A stretch of DNA of 64,000 nucleotides, from assembly GCA_900546845.1 (NCBI GenBank), contig UREK01000004.1, forward strand, positions 25,297 to 89,296, read 5' to 3'. The position numbers were made by a program, and so were the translations under genes. The notes below the pieces were generated by a model. It saw only the letters and a program-made list of their open reading frames with translations, was not told the origin of the DNA and did no database searches. Within the stretch, counting starts at the first letter, position 1; each line of letters opens with the position of its first letter. This DNA comes from an uncultured Eubacteriales bacterium. Lineage in GTDB: Bacteria; Bacillota; Clostridia; Christensenellales; CAG-138. Shown here piece by piece: positions 16,121 to 24,132 of this stretch.

Positions 16121-16152
16121 AGCGGACGCGGCAAGCGCGCCCGCTTTTTATT
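16121..16152 (+). terminator. Terminator of the aminotransferase gene
   Basis: AGCGGACGCG-GCAA-GCGCGCCCGCT hairpin followed by TTTTTATTTT, 25 bases after the stop codon. Confidence 0.85.
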
Positions 16153-16220
16153 TTGCTCTATTTCTTCACCGGCTCCACATTTTGTACACGATTCTACACA
16201 ACTTTGGCGCAATCCGGATA

Positions 16221-16248
16221 TTGAAACGCCAAATTTGCATTCTATAAT
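16221..16248 (+). promoter_or_regulatory. Strong promoter of the htrA gene
   Basis: TTGAAA (16221-16226), 16 bases, TATAAT (16243-16248). The start codon is 51 bases downstream. A CtsR- or CIRCE-type repeat was looked for and not found. Confidence 0.75.
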
Positions 16249-16298
16249 TAGGAGCATACTAAGAGTTCAGGGTACGCTGAACGGAAAGGGGCGCAATT

Positions 16299-17702
16299 AT
16301 GGAAAACAACAATTGGAATTGGTATGAAAACGCCACCCCCAACGCGGGTAACAATACGCAGCAGCCGGCCGGCAGCAACTATAACGGGAACTATGACGGC
16401 AATTACGGCTCCAATAGCAATGGAGGCAGAAAGGAACGGAAGCGCGGCGTGACTTGGACGCAGCTGATCGTATGCATGCTCGTGATGGCGCTTATCGGCG
16501 GCGGAATTGGCGCAGGCGCGGTCTATTTTGCCAACAGGAACCAAGGCAACAACCAGAATGCGCTTGTAAACTCCGATAACAACACAGTCATCACAACGCC
16601 AAATGCGAACAGCGATCCGGCCGGGAACCCCTCCGGCACAAATGGCAGCAACAGCACACCCCCCTCCTCCGGGATCGTCATGAGTTCCGGCACGAATACG
16701 GCGAATGCCGGGGATACCGGTTCGATCATCCGCACATGCATGAGCAGCGTTGTCGGCATCGACATCGAGCAGGAAGTTTCGGCTGGATATCCCATGTTCG
16801 GCTACAACAGCTCGGAAGGCGCTACCTCCGAAACCGTCGGTTCCGGCTCCGGCGTGATCGTCACCTCGGACGGCTACATCGTGACAAACAACCATGTTGT
16901 CGAAGGAGCAGACGCCATTAAAGTCCACTTGGAGGACGGCACGGAATACACGGCTACCCTCATCGGCACGGATAGATATACTGACCTCGCTGTCATCAAG
17001 ATCGACGCAGCCAACCTCCCTGCCGCGACGCTCGGCAACTCCAGTGACGCCCTCGTGTGCGACGCGGTGTATGCCATCGGCAACCCGCTCGGCGTACTCG
17101 CAAGCAGCGTTTCCGAAGGCATCATCAGCGGCCTGGATCGTGTGATCAAAATCGATGGCATCGAAATGACCCTGATGCAGACCACCGCGGCCGTGAATCC
17201 CGGCAACTCCGGCGGCGGCCTGTTCAACAGCAGGGGCGAACTGATCGGCATTGTAAACGCGAAGCGAAGCGGCACGGACGTGGAAGGCCTTGGCTTTGCG
17301 ATCCCGATCGACTCTGCAAAGCAGGTCATCACGGATCTCATCGACCTTGGTTATGTGACCGGCAGGCCGTATCTTGGCATCAGCATGCAAAACATCAGCA
17401 TCCGCACGGGCAGCAGCAGCGGCAACAACGGCGGTTTCTTCCCCTTCGGCTCATATGGCGCTTACGGCTATGTGAACCGTGTGCAGGTGATGGGCGTCGA
17501 AGCAGGCAGCGCGGCTGAAGCGGCCGGCATGCAGGTGAACGACATCATCGTTTCCCTCAACGGCACAGAAATCAACGGTTCTACCAGCCTGAGCATGCTG
17601 CTTTATGAATACAACGTCGGCGATACGGTCACAATAACGGTGCAGCGTGGAACCGAGCTCATCGACCTCTCCGTAACGCTTGGCGAGCGGACGCAGGCCT
17701 AA
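16299..17702 (+). CDS. htrA: HtrA/DegP-type membrane-anchored serine protease with PDZ domain
   Basis: A 467-residue envelope quality-control protease. Residues 1-45 are cytoplasmic and very rich in Asn/Gly, followed by a single membrane helix (about 53-77) and a flexible Asn/Ser linker to residue 140. The trypsin-like domain carries the triad His199 (TNNHVVEG), Asp229 (TDLAVIKID) and Ser304 (NPGNSGGG). A PDZ domain fills roughly 355-465 (YLGISMQ..., VEAGSAAEAAGMQVNDIIVSLNG). It degrades or refolds misfolded exported proteins. The ATG follows GGAAAGGGGCGC. The Asn-rich N-tail is unusual but common in clostridial homologues. It is monocistronic. Confidence 0.95.
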   Translation: MENNNWNWYENATPNAGNNTQQPAGSNYNGNYDGNYGSNSNGGRKERKRGVTWTQLIVCMLVMALIGGGIGAGAVYFANRNQGNNQNALVNSDNNTVITTPNANSDPAGNPSGTNGSNSTPPSSGIVMSSGTNTANAGDTGSIIRTCMSSVVGIDIEQEVSAGYPMFGYNSSEGATSETVGSGSGVIVTSDGYIVTNNHVVEGADAIKVHLEDGTEYTATLIGTDRYTDLAVIKIDAANLPAATLGNSSDALVCDAVYAIGNPLGVLASSVSEGIISGLDRVIKIDGIEMTLMQTTAAVNPGNSGGGLFNSRGELIGIVNAKRSGTDVEGLGFAIPIDSAKQVITDLIDLGYVTGRPYLGISMQNISIRTGSSSGNNGGFFPFGSYGAYGYVNRVQVMGVEAGSAAEAAGMQVNDIIVSLNGTEINGSTSLSMLLYEYNVGDTVTITVQRGTELIDLSVTLGERTQA

Positions 17703-17796
17703 GACCTTTCCTGAGGTCATCCCGTGAGGAGTCCCCACTCCTCCGATGACATACCCCCATCCATCATGGTGCTGCGAATTCCCCAACGCAGTACCG

Positions 17797-17827
17797 AAAA
17801 AGGAGCGGCAAGTCGCCGCTCCTTTTT
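17797..17827. terminator. Bidirectional terminator between htrA and coaBC
   Basis: GGAGCGGC-AAGTC-GCCGCTCC flanked by AAAAA and TTTTT at 17797-17827, between convergent gene ends. A second inverted repeat (GTCATC...GATGAC with inner GAGGAGT/ACTCCTC) lies just after htrA at about 17716-17750. Confidence 0.85.
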
Positions 17828-17871
17828 CGCGCATAGAATTTATTCGTTCCGGCTCTTATTCCGCCCGGCTC

Positions 17872-19059
17872 TTATTCCGCGAACAACCGATCCAGCAGCC
17901 AATCCGCAAGCGTGCGCTTTGGCATCATTCCGCTGTGTTCGGCGGAGCCATCCCGCTTGTAGAGCGTTACGGCGTTGGTATCCACAGCAAAGCCCGCTCC
18001 CGCAGCGGTCACGTCGTTGGCAGCGATCATGTCAAGGTTCTTTGCGGCGAGCTTCTTTGCTGCGTTTTCAGCCAGGTGCTCCGTTTCCGCTGCAAAGCCC
18101 ATCACGCGCTGCTTGCCTTTCTTTTCTCCAATGCTTTTGAGAATATCCCGCGTGGCGGCAAGCTCGAGCGTCATGCCTTCGCGCCCGTTCTTCTTGATCT
18201 TCTGCTCTGCAAAGGCAGCCGGCGTGAAATCCGCAGGCGCAGCTGCCATGATGAGCCCATCGCAGCTGCTAAACGCCGCATGGACCGCTTCAAACATGTC
18301 GCTGGAAGAAACGACGCTCACGCGCTCCACCCCTTCCGGCACAGGAAGCGCTACGGGGCCGCTCACAAGCGTCACATGCGCGCCGCGCGCCGCGGCCGCC
18401 TCCGCGATGGCATAGCCCATCTTGCCGCTCGACCGGTTGGTGATATATCGCACCGGATCGATCCGCTCCTGCGTGGGGCCCGCGCTTACGAGCACATGCT
18501 TGCCCGTAAGATCCCGCCTGGGGAAAAGCAGCGCCATTGCCGCCGCAACGATCGCTTCCGGCTCCGCAAGGCGGCCCTTCCCTACGTCGCCGCAGGCGAG
18601 GAGCCCTGCGTCCGGCTCGATGAAATGCCAGCCGCGCTTCTTAAGGCACGCAATGTTTTCCTGCACCGCCGGGTTTTCATACATGTTTACGTTCATCGCG
18701 GGAGCGACGAGCACCGGTGCATGCGTGGCGAGGATCGTCGTCGTCAGCATATCATCCGCGATGCCATGCGCCGCCTTGCCGAGGAAATTCGCCGTCGCCG
18801 GCGCGACGAGAAACACGTCCGCCCGCTTTGCAAGCGAAATATGCTCCACCTCCCAGGGAGTCTCCCGGTGGAACATGTCCACGATGACGGGGTTCGCGCT
18901 CATGGTTTCGAGCGCGAGCGGCGTGATAATCTGCGCGCCCGCGCGGGTCAGGATCACGCGTACGTCAACGTCCTGCTTGCGCAGGCGGCTCACAACGTCG
19001 CAGGCCTTATAGGCAGCGATGGAGCCCGTAACGCCCAGCACGACGTTCTTTTTTGTCAT
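17872..19059 (-). CDS. coaBC: Bifunctional phosphopantothenoylcysteine decarboxylase / phosphopantothenate-cysteine ligase
   Basis: A 395-residue coenzyme A biosynthesis enzyme. The N-terminal CoaC flavoprotein half has GVTGSIAAYK, PALNVNMYENP-like PAMNVNMYENP and the Cys-containing substrate lid. The C-terminal CoaB half has LVSAGPTQERIDPVRYITNRSSGKMG and AVSDF-like AAPADFTPA, then KIKK. It converts 4'-phosphopantothenate plus cysteine to 4'-phosphopantetheine in two steps. Its ATG overlaps the rpoZ stop by four bases. Together with coaD at 54.7 kb the window holds the last-but-one steps of CoA synthesis. Confidence 0.95.
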   Translation of the reverse strand: MTKKNVVLGVTGSIAAYKACDVVSRLRKQDVDVRVILTRAGAQIITPLALETMSANPVIVDMFHRETPWEVEHISLAKRADVFLVAPATANFLGKAAHGIADDMLTTTILATHAPVLVAPAMNVNMYENPAVQENIACLKKRGWHFIEPDAGLLACGDVGKGRLAEPEAIVAAAMALLFPRRDLTGKHVLVSAGPTQERIDPVRYITNRSSGKMGYAIAEAAAARGAHVTLVSGPVALPVPEGVERVSVVSSSDMFEAVHAAFSSCDGLIMAAAPADFTPAAFAEQKIKKNGREGMTLELAATRDILKSIGEKKGKQRVMGFAAETEHLAENAAKKLAAKNLDMIAANDVTAAGAGFAVDTNAVTLYKRDGSAEHSGMMPKRTLADWLLDRLFAE

Positions 19060-19256
19060 TTTGTGTAATCCTCAGGATACTTGATGGAAAGGTCGTTGTG
19101 GTAAAGCTCGTCCACAGCGTAGGAAACAGGCTTGCGGTTTTGCAGCCGCTCTTCGTTGCCCACGAGCTGGCGTGCGCGCTTGGCAACAACGGTCACGAGC
19201 ATATAGCGGCATCCCACCTTGGACTGCAATTCATTCAGCGCCGGTTTGTTCATCAT
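19056..19256 (-). CDS. rpoZ: RNA polymerase omega subunit
   Basis: A 66-residue small protein with LQSKVGCRYMLVTVVAKRARQL, the conserved omega fold that clamps the beta' C-terminus and helps RNA polymerase assembly. It overlaps gmk upstream and coaBC downstream by four bases each, the normal order in Bacillota. The double Met at the start leaves the exact start uncertain by one residue. Confidence 0.92.
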   Translation of the reverse strand: MMNKPALNELQSKVGCRYMLVTVVAKRARQLVGNEERLQNRKPVSYAVDELYHNDLSIKYPEDYTK

Positions 19257-19885
19257 AGGTCAGTTCCAGCCTCCTTGCAAAATTTTGTAAGATCAGGGCG
19301 GCGGCATACGCGCAGCCGCTCGGCTTTCAGAATGGTTTCAACGCTGCACACAGCGTCCTCGAGCATATCGTTCACAACTGCGTAATCATATTCCGGCATC
19401 AGCCTCATCTCCGCAAACGCTTCCTTCGTGCGGCGTTCCACAGCCTCCTCCGTCTCCGTGCCGCGTCCCACCAAGCGTTTCTTGAGCGTTTCCATGGAAG
19501 GCGGGGCGATAAATACCAGCACGGCCTCCGGGCAAAGGCGCTTCACGTTCATCGCGCCCTTCACGTCAATCTCGAGCACGATATCGTTGCCTTCGGCAAG
19601 CTGCTGTTCCACATAGGAACGCGGCGTTCCGTAATAGTTCGTGCCAAATACGTCCATATATTCCAGGAATTCGCCCGCTGCAATCATGCGTTCAAATTCT
19701 TCCCGGGTCTTGAAGAAATAGCTCACGCCCTCCACCTCGCCGGGCCGTGGGGCGCGCGTTGTCGCCGAAACGGAAAGCTTCACCTGCGGGTTGCGCGCGA
19801 GCAGCGCCTTGCACACCGTCCCCTTTCCAACGCCCGAAGGGCCGGAAAGCACGATCAGCACACCCTTTGCTTCATTCGCTTTCAT
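19253..19885 (-). CDS. gmk: Guanylate kinase
   Basis: A 210-residue enzyme phosphorylating GMP to GDP. The P-loop GPSGVGKGT is at about residues 15-23, with SVSATTRAPRPGEVEG..YFF (GMP binding) and ILEIDVKGA-like LEIDVKGAMNVK. The lid region is complete. The ATG follows AAGGGGGAAGG. It belongs to the yicC-remA-gmk-rpoZ-coaBC operon; the neighbours link nucleotide supply and transcription. Confidence 0.96.
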   Translation of the reverse strand: MKANEAKGVLIVLSGPSGVGKGTVCKALLARNPQVKLSVSATTRAPRPGEVEGVSYFFKTREEFERMIAAGEFLEYMDVFGTNYYGTPRSYVEQQLAEGNDIVLEIDVKGAMNVKRLCPEAVLVFIAPPSMETLKKRLVGRGTETEEAVERRTKEAFAEMRLMPEYDYAVVNDMLEDAVCSVETILKAERLRVCRRPDLTKFCKEAGTDL

Positions 19886-19906
19886 GAAAAACCTTCCCCC
19901 TTACAT

Positions 19907-20155
19907 TCATTCCGCCTCCGCCGCAACACGGCCCGCAAGGGTCTCCGGCTGCAGGGCGGAAAGCACAACGTGCATGCTGTCCATCACGACGACCGCGCGC
20001 GTGCGCCTGCCGTGCGATGCGTCGATCAGCCGGCTGCGCTCCCGCGCCTCCTGGACGACGCGCTTTGCGGGCGCGCTGTCCGGTGCGACGATCGCAATGA
20101 TGCGGTTTGCGGCAACCACGTTTCCAAAACCCACATTTACCAGGCGAACTGCCAT
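19907..20155 (-). CDS. remA: RemA-family (DUF370) DNA-binding regulator
   Basis: An 82-residue protein beginning MAVRLVNVGFGNVVAANRII, with the conserved SAPAKRVV and SHGRRTRAVVVMDS stretches. In Bacillus RemA forms ring-like oligomers that bind repeated DNA sites and activate matrix and osmoprotection genes. The start at 20155 is preceded by GGAGGGATGGC; a longer frame lacks a ribosome site. Same operon position as in Bacillus (between yicC/yloC and gmk). Targets in this organism are not visible. Confidence 0.9.
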   Translation of the reverse strand: MAVRLVNVGFGNVVAANRIIAIVAPDSAPAKRVVQEARERSRLIDASHGRRTRAVVVMDSMHVVLSALQPETLAGRVAAEAE

Positions 20156-20177
20156 GCCATCCCTCCGCGCATTTGAA

Positions 20178-21056
20178 TCACTCGATGTTCTGCACCTGCT
20201 CGCGGATCTTCTCAATCTCGCCCTTGCCTGAGATCACAAGGCTTGTGATCTCCGCGTCGTTCGCCTTGGAGCCGATGGTATTGAACTCTCGGTTCATCTC
20301 CTGTACGATAAAATCAAGCCTGCGGCCGGCCGCTTCGTCGGAGCCGAGCACCCTGCGCATTTCGGTCACATGGCTTGCGAGGCGCACAAGTTCCTCGTTG
20401 ATGCTGGCCTTGTCCGCAAAAAGAGCGACCTCCGTCGCAAGGCGCGTGCGGTCTACCTCCACGCTGCCGAGCATGCTCTCGATGCGCTCATTGAGCTTTG
20501 CACGGTATTCCTCCACCACGAACGGGGCGCGCACGTCGATCTTCGCCGCGATGGCTTCCACTGTCGTCACCCGGTTCAAAAGGTCGTTGCAAAGGCGTTC
20601 GCCCTCGCCCGCGCGCATGCGTTTGAGCGCGGTCACGGCGCGCAGCGCAGCCTCCCGCGCCAATGCGGCCACCGCGTCCCGATCCTCTTCCGCCTCAATC
20701 ACATCCGTCACGTCCGGGAAACGCATCGCCGCAGAAAGCGTAATGTCATCCTTTAATTCATATTGATGCGCAGCCTTGCGCGCAGCGGAAAGGTACGCGC
20801 CCATAAGCGCCTCGTCGATGACGACGGTGCGCGCGTCCGTGCGCGTGTTGCGGTAATTCACAAAAATATCGACATGGCCGCGCGAAAGCTGCTCTGAAAG
20901 GAGCTGGCGCAGCGCGTCCTCGATGAAGCCGATGTGCCGCGGCATACGGAACGCCAGATCCAGATAGCGGTGGTTTACGCTTTTGAGCTCGATCGTGATC
21001 TCTCTTCCTTCGGCCGCGGCCGTTGCGCGCCCAAAGCCCGTCATGCTGCTGATCAT
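20178..21056 (-). CDS. yicC: YicC/YloC-family endoribonuclease
   Basis: A 292-residue protein with the hallmark start MISSMTGFGRA, then EIKSVNHRYLD-like ELKSVNHRYLDLAFRMP and the C-terminal EMNREFNTIGSKANDAEI block with acidic residues. YicC proteins are metal-dependent endoribonucleases acting on small or structured RNAs. It is first gene of the five-gene operon ending with coaBC. An extended -10 (TGTGCTATAAT on the minus strand, 21090-21100) lies 34 bases upstream. Confidence 0.93.
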   Translation of the reverse strand: MISSMTGFGRATAAAEGREITIELKSVNHRYLDLAFRMPRHIGFIEDALRQLLSEQLSRGHVDIFVNYRNTRTDARTVVIDEALMGAYLSAARKAAHQYELKDDITLSAAMRFPDVTDVIEAEEDRDAVAALAREAALRAVTALKRMRAGEGERLCNDLLNRVTTVEAIAAKIDVRAPFVVEEYRAKLNERIESMLGSVEVDRTRLATEVALFADKASINEELVRLASHVTEMRRVLGSDEAAGRRLDFIVQEMNREFNTIGSKANDAEITSLVISGKGEIEKIREQVQNIE

Positions 21057-21089
21057 GCCATGCCTCCTAAAATCATCTCAAACCAATTC

Positions 21090-21100
21090 ATTATAGCACA
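21090..21100 (-). promoter_or_regulatory. Extended -10 promoter of the yicC-remA-gmk-rpoZ-coaBC operon
   Basis: Minus-strand TGTGCTATAAT with TATAAT at 21090-21095; only a weak -35 (TTTTAA at 21113-21118). Confidence 0.55.
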
Positions 21101-21133
21101 GAATTTCGTGATTTAAAACGCCTTTCGCCGAAT

Positions 21134-22114
21134 TCAAGCCGTTCGCGGCGCAAGGCGGTATAGTTCGTCTGCGCCCGGCGGGGCGATGGGCGTGCCGTCC
21201 GCAAAAAAAGCGCCGCGCCCTTCCCGCACCACGCCGATCTCCGCCGCGGGGATTCCCTGCTCCCGGAGGCCCCGCACGAGCGCCTTCCCATCCTCGCAGG
21301 CGATGAGCATTGCGCCGCTTGAAAGCAGGCGCAGCGGGTCAAGCCCAAGCGCCGCGCAGATGTGCGCCGTTGCAGGGTGTACGGGTACCGCCGCGCGGTC
21401 GATCATGACGCCGCAGCCAGCAGCCTCCGCCATCTCCCAGGCAGCGCCGAGAACGCCGCCTTCCGTAACGTCGTGCATAGCGACCGCGCCGTGTTCTGCA
21501 GCATACAGCCCTTCCTTCACAACGCTGACTTCGTTGAAAAACGCGCGCGCCGATGCAAGCTCGCTTTCCGGCACGGCGGAAAGCAGCGCCGCATGGTCGC
21601 CCGCAAGGATTGCAGCGCCCTCAAGCCCGGCGGATTTGGTCAATACCAGGTCGTTGCCCGGGCGCATGTCCCGCGCGTCCAGCACACCGCGTGCGCCGGC
21701 TTTGGCAAGCACCGTCGCGCAGGTCACCATGCGCGTCACGGAGTCCGTGACCTCCGTGTGCCCACCGATGATCTCCACGCCCGCCTGCTCCGCTGCGGAG
21801 GCAAGCTCATCCGCTACGCGGGCGATATCTGACTCCGTTGCCGTGGGCGGCACAAGCAGCGTCACGAGCAAGCCCACGGGCTCCGCGCCCGCCGCCGCCG
21901 CGTCGTTGCAGCTCACATGCACTGTGAGCTGGCCCAGGTTCTTCGCTGCGGAAGTGATGGGATCCGTGGAAAGCACGGCGAGCCGCCCGCCGAGATCCAC
22001 GGCGGCGCAGTCCACGCCCACGCGCGGCGAGCAGACTACCTCTTTGCGCACATGCCGGAATTTGCTTAAAATCAGCCCGTTCAGCTGGTCGTTGTCCAGT
22101 TTTCCGATCCTCAT
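21134..22114 (-). CDS. AIR-synthase-related (HypE-like) protein of uncertain function
   Basis: A 326-residue protein of the PurM/HypE/ThiL superfamily: two domains, the first with VGVDCAAVDLGG and STDPIT (ATP-Mg binding Asp residues), then GGHTEVTDSVTRMV, and the second with HDVTEGGVLGAAWEMAEA. This is closest to HypE-like hydrogenase maturation proteins, which carry a C-terminal Cys for thiocarboxamide transfer. This protein ends LYRLAPRTA with no terminal Cys, and no hyp or hydrogenase gene is in the window. A different ATP-dependent role is therefore more likely. It overlaps ligA by four bases, so it is translationally coupled to a DNA repair gene. Confidence 0.8.
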   Translation of the reverse strand: MRIGKLDNDQLNGLILSKFRHVRKEVVCSPRVGVDCAAVDLGGRLAVLSTDPITSAAKNLGQLTVHVSCNDAAAAGAEPVGLLVTLLVPPTATESDIARVADELASAAEQAGVEIIGGHTEVTDSVTRMVTCATVLAKAGARGVLDARDMRPGNDLVLTKSAGLEGAAILAGDHAALLSAVPESELASARAFFNEVSVVKEGLYAAEHGAVAMHDVTEGGVLGAAWEMAEAAGCGVMIDRAAVPVHPATAHICAALGLDPLRLLSSGAMLIACEDGKALVRGLREQGIPAAEIGVVREGRGAFFADGTPIAPPGADELYRLAPRTA

Positions 22115-24099
22115 TCGGTCTCTCCGATCAGTTCAAAAAATTCTTGTTCGTTCAAAACAGGCACGCCAAGGGCACGCGCCTTTTCGAGCTTGCTCCCGGC
22201 GCTTTCTCCGGCGAGGACATAGTCCGTCTTCTTGCTGACGCTGCCCGCCGCCTTTCCGCCGAGCCGCTCGATCAGCGCCTCGGCCTCCCTGCGGCCCATG
22301 CGCGCAAGCGTGCCGGTCACGACGATGGTTTTGCCCGCGACTGGGCTCCCGCTCTGCTGCGCCTCCTCCGGCACGGGGGAAACGCCGTGGGCGAGCAGCC
22401 TGTCGATCTGCGCGTCGATGGAAGGGTCGGCAAAAAACGCGACGATGCTCTCCGCCACAACGTCTCCCACGTCCTCGATGGCGATGAGTTCCTCCTGCGT
22501 CGCATGGCGCACGTCCTCAAGCGTGCCGAAACGCCGCGCAAGGTCGCGCGCGGTCTTTTCTCCCACGTTTGGGATACCGACCGCGAACAGGAATGCGCCG
22601 AGCGGCCGGCGCTTGCTCGCCGCAAGGGCGTTCATCAGGTTCTGCACCTTCTTTTCCTGGAAGCCCTCCAGCGCGAGAAAATCCTGCGGTCCGAGGTCGT
22701 AAAGATCCGGGATGCTCGTAAGGCCCAGCTTTTCCACGAGCTGCGCAGCCGTTTTCTCGGAAAACGTCTCGATATCCATCGCCGCGCGCGAGGCGTAATG
22801 CGCAAGCCGCGCCGCGATCTGCGGCGGGCAGGAAAGCGAGTTCGTGCAGTAAAGATGCACACCGCGGTGCTCCACATGGGCGCCGCAGGCAGGGCAATGC
22901 GAAGGTTTTTCTATCGGACGCTCCGGTTCGTCCTCCCCCACGGCGGAAAGGATCTCCGGGATCACATCGTTGCTGCGGCGGAGGAATACGCGCGAGCCAA
23001 TACCTACATGCTTGCGCTGGATGTCGTCCCAGTTGTTGAGCGTCGCGTGGCTGATGGTCGCCCCCGCAAGCTCCACCGGCTCCAGGTGCGCGCGCGGGGT
23101 CAGTTTTCCCGTGCGCCCCACCTCCCAGGTCACGTCGCGCACCGTTGTGGTCGTCTCCTCCGCCGCGAACTTGAAAGCGATGGCCCAGCGCGGGAAGCGG
23201 TCGGTCGCGCCGAGGGCGGCGCGCGTCGCAAAGTCGCGCACCTTCACCACCATGCCATCAATGAGAAAATCGAGGGTCCCGCGCATTTTTTCCGCCGCTT
23301 CAATCGCGTCGTAAACGTCCTCAATACGGTCGAACGTCTGCAAAAACGGGCTTGTAGGCAGACCGTTTTCCCGCAGGAAACCGATCATTTCCGCCTGTTC
23401 CGAAAGGGCTTTCCCCTCGATGTAGCCGACGTTGTAAAGATAGCAGTCGAGCCTGCGCCGCGCGGTCACGCGCGGGTCGAGGTTGCGCAGCGCCCCCGCC
23501 GCCGCGTTGCGGGCGTTTTTGAGCTGCTCCTCCCCGGAACGGTTGAGCGCGTCGAGGATGGAAAGGCGCATATAGCATTCCCCCTGCACCTCCATCTTCC
23601 CCTGGAAGGGGATCGTCAGCGGGATGCAGCGGATGGTCTTGATCTGCGGGAGGATCGCTTCCCCCACCACGCCGTTGCCGCGCGTCGCGCCGCGCACGAG
23701 CGCGCCGTTTTCATAGGTGAGGTTCACGGTCAACCCGTCGAACTTATATTCGAGCGCATAGCTTACCGGAGGGAGCTGCGCGCCGTTTTGTGCATTGTAC
23801 TCCGCGCGCAGACGCTCTACGCGCGCGCCCCATTCAATGAGCGCTTCCCGCGTGCGCACCTTATCCATGCTCCAAAGGCGCGCGAGATGCGTCTGCTGTT
23901 CAAAGGCTGCAAGCGGTTCGCTGCCGACGCGCCGCGTAGGCGAATCCGGCAGAACGGTTCCTGCCTCCTGCTCCAGGCGGAGCAATTCGTCAAAGAGGGC
24001 GTCGTATTCCGCATCGCTGACCTTTGGCGCATCAAAGGCGTAATAGGCGCGGGCGTATTCGTTGAGCTGTTTTACCAGTTCCTGCATGCGTTGCTGCAT
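22111..24099 (-). CDS. ligA: NAD-dependent DNA ligase, divergent LigA
   Basis: A 662-residue bacterial DNA ligase. Order of domains: Ia (Tyr/Asp near YARAYYAFDAPKVSDAEYD), adenylation domain with the catalytic Lys in EYKFDGLTV (family: KxDG), OB-fold, four-Cys zinc finger (CPAC...C...C), helix-hairpin-helix repeats, and a C-terminal BRCT domain (GKTIVVTGTLARMGRREAEA). It seals nicks in replication and repair. The motif after the lysine reads TRGNGVVGEAI where most LigA have RGDGxxGEDVT, so it belongs to a divergent clade. It is 33 bases downstream of pcrA in one operon. Confidence 0.93.
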   Translation of the reverse strand: MQQRMQELVKQLNEYARAYYAFDAPKVSDAEYDALFDELLRLEQEAGTVLPDSPTRRVGSEPLAAFEQQTHLARLWSMDKVRTREALIEWGARVERLRAEYNAQNGAQLPPVSYALEYKFDGLTVNLTYENGALVRGATRGNGVVGEAILPQIKTIRCIPLTIPFQGKMEVQGECYMRLSILDALNRSGEEQLKNARNAAAGALRNLDPRVTARRRLDCYLYNVGYIEGKALSEQAEMIGFLRENGLPTSPFLQTFDRIEDVYDAIEAAEKMRGTLDFLIDGMVVKVRDFATRAALGATDRFPRWAIAFKFAAEETTTTVRDVTWEVGRTGKLTPRAHLEPVELAGATISHATLNNWDDIQRKHVGIGSRVFLRRSNDVIPEILSAVGEDEPERPIEKPSHCPACGAHVEHRGVHLYCTNSLSCPPQIAARLAHYASRAAMDIETFSEKTAAQLVEKLGLTSIPDLYDLGPQDFLALEGFQEKKVQNLMNALAASKRRPLGAFLFAVGIPNVGEKTARDLARRFGTLEDVRHATQEELIAIEDVGDVVAESIVAFFADPSIDAQIDRLLAHGVSPVPEEAQQSGSPVAGKTIVVTGTLARMGRREAEALIERLGGKAAGSVSKKTDYVLAGESAGSKLEKARALGVPVLNEQEFFELIGETE

Positions 24100-24132
24100 A
24101 AGGCAGTTCTCCTGACTGTTTGGATTTTCCGT

